Of a stretch of DNA of 64,000 nucleotides, positions 1 through 8,310 are shown piece by piece. Position numbers and translations under genes: made by a program. The notes under the pieces are model-generated. The model was not told the origin of the DNA. It searched no databases and saw only the letters and a list, made by a program, of their open reading frames with translations. Within the stretch, counting starts at the first letter, position 1. Each line of letters begins with the position of its first letter. The stretch comes from Treponema socranskii subsp. paredis ATCC 35535 (GTDB taxonomy: Bacteria > Spirochaetota > Spirochaetia > Treponematales > Treponemataceae), in the NCBI GenBank assembly GCA_000413015.1, contig KE332516.1:548754-612753 (forward strand), in the 5' to 3' direction.

Positions 1-267
1 GAGCGTGCGATTAAAATTGCGCTCGATAATGTAAATGCACCTCTTTCGCTTACGGCCTTTCTTTCGAAAAAGAAGGGTGAAAAACTTTTTCCGTGTCCCG
101 TTATCGCGGCGATCGGAAGCGAGAGGGGATGGACGGATGCCGAGCGCGCGCGCTTCGAAAACTGCGGTTATACGCGCTGTTCGATGGGTGAACGGATTTT
201 GCGCACGGAAACCGCGGCGACGGCAGCAGCTTCGATCATTTTGGCGGAAATGGGAATATTGGGCTAA
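1..267 (+). CDS. rsmE: 16S rRNA (uracil(1498)-N3)-methyltransferase RsmE, C-terminal part
   Basis: The window opens inside this gene; 88 residues and a TAA stop remain. RsmE methylates N3 of U1498 in 16S rRNA using S-adenosylmethionine, with a trefoil-knot SPOUT fold at the C-terminus. Visible family features are the AIGSERGWTDAE segment (the family has AIGPEGGW) and the GERILRTETAA segment that builds the knot and the SAM site. In the first, the usual Pro-Glu-Gly is Ser-Glu-Arg, a small departure from consensus. The gene converges on the minus-strand ABC permease; a hairpin at 283-314 lies between their stops. The start and the N-terminal PUA-like domain are outside the window. Confidence 0.88.
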   Translation, partial: ERAIKIALDNVNAPLSLTAFLSKKKGEKLFPCPVIAAIGSERGWTDAERARFENCGYTRCSMGERILRTETAATAAASIILAEMGILG

Positions 268-282
268 TTTAAGACAAACAAT

Positions 283-314
283 TTTGCCGAAAAAGCGCCG
301 CCCTTTTCGGCAAA
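283..314. terminator. Bidirectional hairpin between rsmE and ABC permease
   Basis: Perfect 11-bp inverted repeat TTTGCCGAAAA (283-293) and TTTTCGGCAAA (304-314) around a GC-rich 10-base loop. It sits between two convergent stop codons (267 and 319), which fits a shared terminator; no long T-run follows on either strand. Confidence 0.55.
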
Positions 315-318
315 GATT

Positions 319-1254
319 TCAATACGGAATTCCGTCGGCTGCAGGTGCGGACATGTGCTTCGATGAAAAGACAAGCGCGACAAGCGTAACGATGTACGGG
401 AACACTTTGAAGATGACCGTCGGCACGACGTTGAGCGCGGGGATCGCCTGCGACACGTTTGCAAGCGTCGTAAAAAATCCGAAAAAGAACGTCGCGCCTA
501 AAATACCGAGCGGCTTCCACTGCCCGAAGATGAGCGCCGCGATCGACAAAAAGCCGAGACCCGCGACGCTGCCGTTGAACTCGCCGCTGTACGTGACGAG
601 CATAACGCCGCCGCCGAGCCCCGAAAGCGCGCCGCTTGCGAGCACTCCGAACCAGCGCATCCTGCGCACGTTGATGCCCGCGCTTTCTACCGCCGACGGG
701 TGTTCGCCGCAGGCGCGCAGACGTAAACCGAACGATGTGCTGTATAAAAGCCAAAACGAAAATCCCCAAAGGGCAAGCACGAGCCACGTCGACCAGTACG
801 AGCGCGAAAAAAACAGCGCGCCGAGTACGGGAATTTTTGAAAGAAAGGGAATGTCGTCGCGCACGATACCCATGACGATAGGAATATTGCCGCTTCCGGT
901 GACGAGGCGCGCGACGTACACGGTGAGAGCGGCCGCGAGCATATTGATCGCCGTTCCGGAAATCGTCTGATCGGCTTTCAGATTGATCGATGCGAACGCG
1001 TGAAGCGACGCGACGAGTATGCCGCACAGCACTCCCGCCGCCAAGCCGAGGGCGGTATAGGCGCCGTGCGGCAATACGTTTTCGGTGAGTTTGATGACGA
1101 ATGCGCTTCCGAAATAGCCTGAAAGCATGAGTCCTTCAAGCCCCAAGTTCGTAACGCCGGAACGTTCGCTGTAGAGACCGCCCAAACTCGTAACGAGCAT
1201 GGGAATCGTATATGCGATGACGTACGGAAAAATCTGCGAAAAAAGTTCCCACAT
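319..1254 (-). CDS. ABC transporter permease 2, PnrA/BMP-associated (nucleoside-type)
   Basis: A 311-residue polytopic inner-membrane protein of the branched-chain/ribose permease superfamily (BPD_transp_2), the YufQ/NupQ-like second permease of uptake systems that pair with BMP/PnrA lipoproteins. The early segment SLGGLYSERSGVTNLGLEG is the family hallmark. The start at 1254 is preferred because a GGGAGG ribosome site precedes it and ATG follows the TGA of the upstream permease by one base, implying translational coupling; a longer open frame to 1332 overlaps the neighbour. It is the last gene of the operon ATPase-permease 1-permease 2. Substrate is likely a purine nucleoside by family analogy, but the binding protein is not in the window, so specificity is inference. 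Confidence 0.88.
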   Translation of the reverse strand: MWELFSQIFPYVIAYTIPMLVTSLGGLYSERSGVTNLGLEGLMLSGYFGSAFVIKLTENVLPHGAYTALGLAAGVLCGILVASLHAFASINLKADQTISGTAINMLAAALTVYVARLVTGSGNIPIVMGIVRDDIPFLSKIPVLGALFFSRSYWSTWLVLALWGFSFWLLYSTSFGLRLRACGEHPSAVESAGINVRRMRWFGVLASGALSGLGGGVMLVTYSGEFNGSVAGLGFLSIAALIFGQWKPLGILGATFFFGFFTTLANVSQAIPALNVVPTVIFKVFPYIVTLVALVFSSKHMSAPAADGIPY

Positions 1255-1255
1255 A

Positions 1256-2434
1256 TCAGCGGCCTCCCTGCGCCGTACGCTGCGCGCTATCGGCATTGTT
1301 AGTATTTGCTTTCCGCTTTCCGCGCATGGCACGGAAAACGCCGTTCCACAGCCGTTCGAACAAAATGCTCGTCGCGGTAAAGTAAATGATGACGGATATG
1401 ATCGTGTCGGCGATTTCGGGCGGAACGGATGTCATCGCGTTCATAAAGCCTTTGCCCGACTGCAGTATGCCGAAAAATACCGACGCGAGCAAAACACCGA
1501 CGGGCGTCGAAGCGCCGAGTAAGGCGACCGCTATGCCGTCGAAACCTTGAGAAGGCATGACGCCGATCTGCATATTGAGCGAATAGCCCGTGTAGTAAGA
1601 AAGACCGGCCAGTCCCGCAAGCGCACCCGAAATCATCATGGATAAAACGATGCTCGAATTGACACTGATACCCGCATATTCCGCACAGCTTTTATTTGCG
1701 CCGACGGCTTTTAAACTGAAGCCGAGCGTCGTTTTACTCAAGCAAAACTGCACGGCGACGAGGGCGACGATCGCGATAAAAACGCTTAAATTGATATAGG
1801 TCGAACCCGCAAAGAGATTCGTAAGCCACGGAGTACGGAGCGACTGCGTTACGGCAATCGCGGAACTTTCCGTTTCGAGCGACGGCCCCTTGAGATACGC
1901 GGGAATATAATAATACACGCTCCAATAAGCGATCCAATTCATCATAATAGTCGATACGACTTCATGCACGTTGAATTTCGCTTTAAAAAAACCGGGGATC
2001 GCAGCCCACAGCGCTCCGCCGAGGGCTGCGCACAGGATCAATGCAATGAGATACAGCGGACGAGGCAAAAAGAGATAATGAGCGGCTATCGTCGCAACTA
2101 TGCCGCCTGCGAGCATTTGTCCGGAACAGCCGATATTGAACAAGCCCGTTTTATACGCGAACGCAAACGCGAGACCGGTAAAAAACAGCGTCGTCGAAAC
2201 GGCGATCATGTTTCCGACGCGCTCCGAATTCATAAGGCTGCCGCGGAACATATAGAGGTAAGCTTCAAGCGGATTTTCTCCGATAACCGCCATGAGAATG
2301 CCGCCCGCTATAAGACCGAGTACGACGGCGCTCAACGCAATTAAAAACGGCCCGCTTTTACGCTCTTCGTTTTTTTCACCCTTCCGTTTTTTCGCTTTTC
2401 CGTGTTTTTCGATATGAGTTGCCCCGTGCTTCAT
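1256..2434 (-). CDS. ABC transporter permease 1, PnrA/BMP-associated (nucleoside-type)
   Basis: A 392-residue inner-membrane permease of the BPD_transp_2 family (YufP/NupP-like). A charged cytoplasmic N-terminus of about 25 residues is followed by roughly eight to ten hydrophobic helices. The segment KTGLFNIGCSGQMLAGG (about residues 95-111) matches the family motif around the central helices, and NVHEVVSTIMMNWIAYW is also typical. It starts with an ATGA overlap with the stop of the ATPase gene, preceded by GGAGGA, so the two are translationally coupled. It would pair with the next gene to form the heterodimeric channel for a nucleoside-like substrate (family inference). Confidence 0.88.
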   Translation of the reverse strand: MKHGATHIEKHGKAKKRKGEKNEERKSGPFLIALSAVVLGLIAGGILMAVIGENPLEAYLYMFRGSLMNSERVGNMIAVSTTLFFTGLAFAFAYKTGLFNIGCSGQMLAGGIVATIAAHYLFLPRPLYLIALILCAALGGALWAAIPGFFKAKFNVHEVVSTIMMNWIAYWSVYYYIPAYLKGPSLETESSAIAVTQSLRTPWLTNLFAGSTYINLSVFIAIVALVAVQFCLSKTTLGFSLKAVGANKSCAEYAGISVNSSIVLSMMISGALAGLAGLSYYTGYSLNMQIGVMPSQGFDGIAVALLGASTPVGVLLASVFFGILQSGKGFMNAMTSVPPEIADTIISVIIYFTATSILFERLWNGVFRAMRGKRKANTNNADSAQRTAQGGR

Positions 2435-3960
2435 CGCTGCGCTCCTCCGTGTTTGACGCCCGCCATCATAAGACCGACCGCGTGTTCGTTCGTCTCTTGT
2501 GTCTTTACGATATCGATAAGTTCGCCGCCGCTTATGACGGCAATTTTATCGGACAGATTGAACACTTCGTCGAGTTCGAGCGAAACGAGCAGGACGGCGT
2601 TTCCCTTGTCGCGCTGTGCGATGATCTGTTTGTGAATGTATTCGATCGCACCGACATCAAGCCCGCGCGTCGGCTGAACGGCGATGAGCAGTTTCGGCTT
2701 TACGGAAAGTTCGCGGCCGATGATGAGCTTTTGCTGGTTTCCGCCGGAAAGTTTTCCCGCAGGCGATTTTATCCCTTCGCCCGAGCGAACGTCGAAATTA
2801 TTGACGACGTCTTCGGCGTATGAATTGATATATTTGTCGTCGAGGATGCCCCGCTTGCTGAAAGGCCAGCGGTAAAAATCTTTGACTGCGATATTTTCCG
2901 CAATCGATTCGGTCGGGATGATGCCGCGCTTTTGCCGGTCTTCCGGAATATGCGCGATGCCGCTTTCGTTGCGTTCGCGGATTGTAAAAGCGCTTGCGTC
3001 TTCCCCGTCGATAAAAATCGAACCGCCTGCGATCGGTATCAAACCCGTGATCGCTTCGACGAGTTCGCTCTGCCCGTTCCCGTCGACACCGGCAAGCCCG
3101 ACGATTTCGCCTTCGTGTACCGAAAGGGAAAAGTTTTTGACGCCCGCGACGTTTTTCGCATTCATAACGGAAAGGTTTTTAATTTCAAGGATCGCGCGGC
3201 CGGGACGGGACGGCGTTTTATCGACTTTAAAATTTACCGGACGGCCGACCATCTTCGCCGCCATATCCTGCATGCTCGTAGATGCGACATCGACAACTCC
3301 GATCATTTTACCGCGCCGGATAATCGTACAGCGATCGGCGACCGTCTTTATCTCATTGAGCTTATGCGTGATGAGGATAATCGATTTGCCTTCCTTTGCG
3401 AGATTTTTCATAATCTGCATGAGATCGTCGATCTCCTGCGGCGTGAGCACCGCCGTCGGTTCGTCGAAGATCAATATCTGCGCGTCGCGGTACAGCATTT
3501 TGAGTATTTCGACGCGCTGCTGCATGCCAACGGAAATGTCTTCGATCTTCATATCGGGGTCGATATTGAGTCCGTATTTTTCGCTGAGCGCTTTAATTTT
3601 TTTCGACGCTTCTCTTCGGTGCAGCACGAAAGCGCCTTCGTTTCCGAGGATGATATTTTCGGTGACGGTAAAATTGCGCACGAGCTGAAAATGCTGATGC
3701 ACCATGCTTATGCCGAGACGCGTCGCATCGTTCGGATTTTTGACGGCGGCTTCTTTACCGTGTACTTTTATCGTACCGCCGTCGGCATGATAGAGCCCGA
3801 ACAAAATACTCATGAGCGTCGATTTGCCCGCGCCGTTTTCACCGAGTATCGCGTGGATTTCGCCGTATTTTACCTGCAGCGTGATATCGTCGTTCGCAAC
3901 GATGCCGGGAAATTCCTTTCTGATGTGAAGCATTTCGATTACATAATTATCGCCGTCCAT
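2431..3960 (-). CDS. ABC transporter ATP-binding protein with two ABC domains (nucleoside/sugar type)
   Basis: A 509-residue ATPase with two nucleotide-binding domains in one chain, as in the YufO/NupO and ribose-type (RbsA-like) families. First domain: Walker A GENGAGKS (about residues 40-47), Q-loop VHQHFQL, signature VGMQQR, Walker B ILIFDEPTAVLTP. Second domain: degenerate Walker A GVDGNGQSEL, signature LSGGNQQK and LLIAVQPTRGLDVG, where the usual Walker B Glu is replaced. It powers import by the two permeases that follow with ATGA and one-base spacings. The start has a GGAGGCGTGA ribosome site. The TGC-TATACT extended -10 upstream (about 4005) could be its promoter. A BMP/PnrA lipoprotein normally precedes this gene; here it is absent and must be supplied elsewhere. 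Confidence 0.9.
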   Translation of the reverse strand: MDGDNYVIEMLHIRKEFPGIVANDDITLQVKYGEIHAILGENGAGKSTLMSILFGLYHADGGTIKVHGKEAAVKNPNDATRLGISMVHQHFQLVRNFTVTENIILGNEGAFVLHRREASKKIKALSEKYGLNIDPDMKIEDISVGMQQRVEILKMLYRDAQILIFDEPTAVLTPQEIDDLMQIMKNLAKEGKSIILITHKLNEIKTVADRCTIIRRGKMIGVVDVASTSMQDMAAKMVGRPVNFKVDKTPSRPGRAILEIKNLSVMNAKNVAGVKNFSLSVHEGEIVGLAGVDGNGQSELVEAITGLIPIAGGSIFIDGEDASAFTIRERNESGIAHIPEDRQKRGIIPTESIAENIAVKDFYRWPFSKRGILDDKYINSYAEDVVNNFDVRSGEGIKSPAGKLSGGNQQKLIIGRELSVKPKLLIAVQPTRGLDVGAIEYIHKQIIAQRDKGNAVLLVSLELDEVFNLSDKIAVISGGELIDIVKTQETNEHAVGLMMAGVKHGGAQR

Positions 3961-4199
3961 TCACGCCTCCGGTTTGTACAGTGAGATCGCATTAAATAGC
4001 AGTATAGCACAGATTACAAAATTGCGGTATAGGATTTTTCGGCGGCAGTGTAAGGGTGTGCGGAAAACTTTCCCCCACAGAATCGAAGCCCGATTGTATA
4101 AAAAGGTTTTTACACCGAAAAGCTTCAGCTTCGCCGAAAACCGCATACCCTATGGTCTTTTTTTATAAAAAAGTCTATGATGCGCTTAGGAGAAGACAC

Positions 4200-6155
4200 A
4201 TGATAAACAACAAAAAAAAGGCGTATGCCTTTACCGGAGGAGCGGCGCTCGTCACAGCCGCACTTTTGGCACTGACAGTGCTGTTTACCGCGTGCCCGCA
4301 ATCAAGCGGAGAAGCGTTTATGATCAACATCACCGTAAAAGGAGATGGTACACAAGTCAATCTGCCTGCTGAACCGATCAGCGTGATACAGACAAGCAAG
4401 TGGGTAAACGTACGGACGGCAGTCGAAAATCAAGTTTCCTTTAAGCCCGGCTTTATACTCAACTCGTGGCATTTGGGAGAAGATGAAAGCGCACCGGAAC
4501 TTACCGACGAAGACGCTTTTTATACGGACACCACCGTGTTCGTCAAATCGCGGGCGGATTTACCGCCGCTCGGACCCATACAAAACGAAACGAATAAGAT
4601 TAAAATCACTTTTGCGGTAAACCCTGCCGAAGCGGGGCAGATACTTGGACCTAACCCTATCAGCGTAAATAGAAATACGACGTGGAATCAGCTTAAAGCC
4701 TATGCCAAAGCCGCGCTCAAGGCGAACTACGGCTTTAGCGAAGAACATGTCGAATGGAAAAAGGACGGCAGCGTGCTGGGCAATACCGACAGCTTCAACA
4801 CCAATGTAACGCTCATCGCGCATCCGGAAGACCGGCGCATAACCGTAACGGTAACGGGCGACACCAACGTTACGATCGCAGAGCCTGCAACGATTACCGT
4901 TATCGACGGGGCAAAGTGGAAGGACGTAAGAGAAAAGGCTCTCGGCAAAGTAACCGTTAAAAATACCAACTTTGCCATAGCCGCATGGAAACTCGATGGT
5001 AAAAGCGGCACAGTGTTGACTGACCATTACGAGTTCAAAAAAACCGACGGGACATCCCGCACCGTCTATGCCGAAACGGGCGACAGGCGCATAACGCTTA
5101 CCGTCAAGTACGGCAGGGGCTTTGACGCTACGAAGAACGGCGGCACCATCACCGTATACGACGGTGATACGTGGAGTAGCGTAAAAGCGAATGCGGCAAA
5201 AAAGGTAAACATACCGAAAGGCATTATCTTACAGGAATGGCGGCGTAACGACGCAAGCGGCGAAATTATAAAGGACGGTTATATCTTTAGAGCAAGCGAC
5301 GGTAATACACGCACTTTCTTTGCACGTATCAGAGCGGACATAAAACTTAAAGATAATAAACTGACTTATTACGCCATGGTAAACGGCGATGTTACCGAAT
5401 GCGACTACTGGCTGTGCCATATTCCGGAGGCAGAAGGCGGTTTGATTGGCAGAAATGATAACAAAAGCAACAAAGAGCGTCCGATCTATTTGTCGGCCTA
5501 TCGGATGGGCAAAACCGAAGTACCGCAGGTTCTGTACGAACTGGTAATGGGAAAAAATCCGAGCTACCATCAGGGCGGCTCACATCTGCCGGCTGAAGGC
5601 GAAAGGCAAGAGCTGCGTCCGGTAGAAAACGTAAGCTGGCTTGACTGTATTGCTTTTTGCAATGAATTGACGCGCTGTACGGAAGGTTTGGGAGAAGGAC
5701 AATGCGTGTATACCTACAACAATAAACCCTACACCGTACAGGATGCAGAGGACAAACGTATACCCTATATATCATCTTGGGCGCGCAAAGGATTTTGCCT
5801 GCCCACCGACGAGGAATGGGAGTGGGCAGCTCAAGGGGGTAGTCGGAGGCAGAAGTATTCGGGTACGAACGATGTAAATGGTCTTAACAGTTATGCGTGG
5901 TATGAAGAAAACAGCAAAAACAAAACCCACGAAGTACAAACCAAAATCTCGAACGACTACGGCTTACACGACATGAGCGGCAACGTCGCCGAATGGTGCT
6001 GGAATCGGTATGAACATTCTGAATCCAAGCGTATCATTCGAGGCGGTTGTTTTGCAGACTCCGAGTCTTTATGTACTTGTGACGCACGAGACCACATGCG
6101 TGACTACGACACAAGAGATATCTTTTACGGTCTTCGTATAGTGTTTCATCCTTGA
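4200..6155 (+). CDS. Lipoprotein with four repeat modules and a C-terminal FGE/SUMF1-fold domain
   Basis: A 651-residue predicted lipoprotein. Start chosen at 4200 with AGGAGA eight bases upstream; signal peptide ends in a lipobox-like LFTAC around residue 31. Residues about 40-350 hold four similar modules of about 75 residues, each with a strand such as ITVTV, a TITVxDGxxW segment and a later Trp; they resemble InlB-B-type repeats. The last ~230 residues are an FGE-sulfatase (SUMF1) domain: MGKTEVPQVLYELVMG, RPVENVSW, AFCNELTR, CLPTDEEWEWAAQGG, DYGLHDMSGNVAEWCW, IRGGCF. In this family the fold is often used for ligand binding rather than formylglycine formation. It is a paralogue of the minus-strand gene at 8285-10546. 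Probably a surface binding protein; the ligand is unknown. Confidence 0.85.
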   Translation: MINNKKKAYAFTGGAALVTAALLALTVLFTACPQSSGEAFMINITVKGDGTQVNLPAEPISVIQTSKWVNVRTAVENQVSFKPGFILNSWHLGEDESAPELTDEDAFYTDTTVFVKSRADLPPLGPIQNETNKIKITFAVNPAEAGQILGPNPISVNRNTTWNQLKAYAKAALKANYGFSEEHVEWKKDGSVLGNTDSFNTNVTLIAHPEDRRITVTVTGDTNVTIAEPATITVIDGAKWKDVREKALGKVTVKNTNFAIAAWKLDGKSGTVLTDHYEFKKTDGTSRTVYAETGDRRITLTVKYGRGFDATKNGGTITVYDGDTWSSVKANAAKKVNIPKGIILQEWRRNDASGEIIKDGYIFRASDGNTRTFFARIRADIKLKDNKLTYYAMVNGDVTECDYWLCHIPEAEGGLIGRNDNKSNKERPIYLSAYRMGKTEVPQVLYELVMGKNPSYHQGGSHLPAEGERQELRPVENVSWLDCIAFCNELTRCTEGLGEGQCVYTYNNKPYTVQDAEDKRIPYISSWARKGFCLPTDEEWEWAAQGGSRRQKYSGTNDVNGLNSYAWYEENSKNKTHEVQTKISNDYGLHDMSGNVAEWCWNRYEHSESKRIIRGGCFADSESLCTCDARDHMRDYDTRDIFYGLRIVFHP

Positions 6156-6190
6156 TTGTGCATCCTGAGTACGGAAAACTCACTCACAAA

Positions 6191-6240
6191 AAAACCGCCC
6201 GTAAGCCGAGGTTTTTCCGGCATGCGGGCGGTTCGTTTTT
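6191..6240. terminator. Bidirectional terminator after FGE-fold lipoprotein
   Basis: ACCGCCCG (6194-6201) pairs with CGGGCGGT (6225-6232), with an inner gccg/cggc stem. TTCGTTTTT follows on the plus strand and a run of A's precedes it, giving a T-run on the minus strand. Confidence 0.8.
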
Positions 6241-6476
6241 AGGCAAGGCACGGACGGGGGAAAAGCCATACGTAACCGAGTTTGCGGAGCAAACTCGAGG
6301 TAGGAATTGTACTCAAGAAGTGCAATTCTCATACCGGCGCAGCGCTGCGCTGCCTGTTTTAAATCCTGCACTCAGGACGTGAGCGATGTTTTGACGGGCT
6401 TTTGCTTGTCAAAACTCGCAGCTCAAAATCCGCAATCGGATTAAGCCGTTTTCAAACCATTCCCCATTAGCCGTTA
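6241..6476. repeat. Non-coding stretch with four consecutive hairpins
   Basis: No gene is seen here. Hairpins follow one another: CGAGTTTGC/GCAAACTCG (6277-6297), GAATTG/CAATTC (6304-6328), the palindrome GCGCAGCGCTGCGC (6337-6350) and TTTTGAC/GTCAAAA (6389-6414). The first contains gagtttgcggagc, also found in the direct repeats near 16.1 kb. Confidence 0.55.
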
Positions 6477-7705
6477 CTAATACGATCCTATCCTGTCTGC
6501 AGGATAGCGCGAACCCGTTACAAGACCCTTTATGCGATCATACTGGTCACCGCTTTTTATGAGCACTTTTTTGCACAAAGTCTCCTCAACATCCGTATCA
6601 CCGAAAGCGCCGTCCCCTATCGTCAGTATACTTTCAGGCAGTTTGCCTTCTGCCTGCACGCAGAAGGCAAACGCTCCGTCTTTTATTTCGGTAAGTTGTG
6701 CGCAGCGGGACAGATCCGCACTGCGTAACGCATCACAGCCGTTAAAAGCGTTCTGTCCTATTTGGGTAAGAGCAGTGCACACGGAAAAGTCGGCGGCTTC
6801 AAGCGTTGTGCAGTCACTGAAAGCTCTCTCGCCTATTTGAGCAAGCGCAGTGCAGGCCGACAGATCAATCTGCGTTAAGCCCATACATTCGAAAAAAGCT
6901 CTCTCGCCTATCACAGTGACCCCTGCTCCGAGCCTAAGCGTTTTTAAGTGCTCCTTTACCGAACCCTTATCTTCATCCTTATTCTGATCCTTATCCTCTT
7001 GCGTAAGCTCGTCGATGATCGAGCCTGTGATATTGCAGTGTATGACCAGCGTTTCAATAGGGCAGTTCTTAAAAGCATCAGTTCCTATCGTGGTAAGTTT
7101 TTTAGGCAGCCGCACTTCTTTTAATGCCGTGCAATCTTGAAAAGTGCTCGCCTCGATCGTGGTAAGCTCCATAAAGCCGGACAGATCTATGCTGCTCAAT
7201 GCCTTACAACCTTTAAAAGCGTCCCGCCGTATTTGCTTCATCAAAGGGGCGCCGGTGGGCATGATTACCGTTTTTAATGCCGTACAGTCGGCAAAAGCGT
7301 CGTTTTCTATTCCGTATCCCGCTCCGGTAAGGCGGATGCAGGCGGACAGATCGATACTTTCCAAAAGCGTACAGTCGTTAAAAGCCCATGATCCTATTTT
7401 AGTAACTTCTCTAGGCAGTTTAAGAGCCACCTTTTTACCGCTTGTTTTGATTATCTTCCCTAAAGGAGACGGTCTGTCTGTGTATATAGCATTAAGAGCC
7501 TGATTCGTTACGCCTGTCAGTTCGATGTAGTTTACCGCCGGAGCCGCTGCAGCATTGTTTTGAAGCCAGGCTTGTAAGTCCGCTCCGTTTGTGCCGTAGG
7601 CTACTTTTGTGTAGACAGGTGTGGGCGTCCCGCCGCCGTTATTGTTACCGCCGCTGCCAGCGCCGCGCCTCCCTTCTTCCTGTTATGAAAGTTACACTTT
7701 GTCAT
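6477..7705 (-). pseudogene. BspA-type leucine-rich-repeat surface protein, signal-peptide frame broken
   Basis: The body (7682 down to 6477) is one open frame of about 400 codons carrying LRR_5/BspA-type repeats of about 23 residues: AFxDCTALxxVxLPxxLTxI and variants such as IDLSACTALAQIGERAF. Such proteins are surface adhesins in treponemes. Upstream, the frame also encodes GSGGNNNGGGTPTPVYTKV, the usual linker after a lipoprotein signal, but it meets a TAA at 7683-7685 with no start. The only plausible start, ATG at 7705 with AGGAGG before it, begins MTKCNFHNRKK in another frame and stops after 34 codons. The hydrophobic signal core and lipobox are missing, so a deletion plus frameshift near 7660-7680 is inferred. 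A sequencing error is possible but would not restore the missing core. Confidence 0.72.
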
Positions 7706-7730
7706 ATATTCCTCCTGTCAAAGGTGTTTC

Positions 7731-7835
7731 TAATGTGTAATTGATAATGTGTAATGGATAATTAATTACCAATTACACATTAACCATTACCCATTAATCC
7801 AAATTACCAATTATTCATTATCCATTATCAATTGA
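7731..7835. repeat. Heptamer-type hairpin repeat cluster A
   Basis: About 100 bases made almost entirely of degenerate 7-mers of the form (T/A)AATKRK and their complements (TAATTGG, TAATGTG, TAATGGA; ATTACCA, ATTACAC, ATTAACC). Orientation switches at a central ATAATTAATTA near 7759, so the cluster forms a long imperfect hairpin. The four-helix-bundle gene's TGA stop lies in its right edge. Confidence 0.75.
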
Positions 7836-8178
7836 CTCTGTGTTTCGTTATAGCGACGAGGATTTTGATGATTTCTTGGCAGTCTCGGTAGATTGCACAA
7901 AACTCTTCCTTGCCGATATACCCGCTTTCGTGTAAAAGCTCCAGCCAATATTCCGTTTCGCTTGCCTCTTTGAGCGCGATATAGAGCTTCGCATAAAAGT
8001 CCGCCTTGCTTTGTCCCTGCTCGGCTTCTTTAATGTTTGCTCCGATACTCGTTCCGCTTTTTAAAAGCTGCTTCGACATAACGAATTCGCGGTTCTTATC
8101 GCAGAGCTTTTTGTACAAGGCGATTACCTTTAACGCAAACGCCTTCGACTTATCAACAATAACGTTATCGGTCTTCAT
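7828..8178 (-). CDS. Four-helix-bundle protein, S23 / 23S rRNA intervening-sequence protein family (Avd-like)
   Basis: A 116-residue helical protein of the TIGR02436 family (23S rRNA-intervening-sequence proteins; the diversity-generating-retroelement accessory protein Avd shares this fold). Family features: FALKVIALYKKL in helix 1, QLLKSGTSIGANIKEAEQG at the start of helix 2, DFYAKLYIALKEASETEYW and LxESGYI. The QLLKSGTSIGANI motif is essentially canonical. The exact role of stand-alone members is not established; they are basic and bind nucleic acid in the Avd case. No ribosome site is visible before the ATG: the repeat cluster B begins four to five bases upstream, and its stop codon TGA is in repeat cluster A. 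The gene is thus bracketed tightly by repeats, suggesting that gene and repeats moved together. Confidence 0.85.
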   Translation of the reverse strand: MKTDNVIVDKSKAFALKVIALYKKLCDKNREFVMSKQLLKSGTSIGANIKEAEQGQSKADFYAKLYIALKEASETEYWLELLHESGYIGKEEFCAIYRDCQEIIKILVAITKHRVN

Positions 8179-8180
8179 TT

Positions 8181-8310
8181 TATCAATTTGTAATTGGTAA
8201 TGTGTAATTTGTAATTAAATTACCAATTACACATTAAACCGAATTACCAATTAACCATTACACATTAACCATTGAAATTACCCATTATTTATTACCCATT
8301 AGGTAATTCT
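8181..8310. repeat. Heptamer-type hairpin repeat cluster B
   Basis: About 130 bases of the same 7-mers as cluster A, with orientation switching at GTAATTAAATTACC near 8215. It covers the region just before the four-helix-bundle start and overlaps the last six codons and stop of the FGE-fold lipoprotein ending at 8285. Confidence 0.75.

Noticed and set aside
2932..3984. 350-codon plus-strand open frame opposite the ABC ATPase
   Set aside because: Shadow of a gene with intact Walker motifs; composition is unlike a real protein.
6152..6382. 76-codon plus-strand open frame after the FGE-fold gene
   Set aside because: It reads through the terminator and hairpins, with no start signal.
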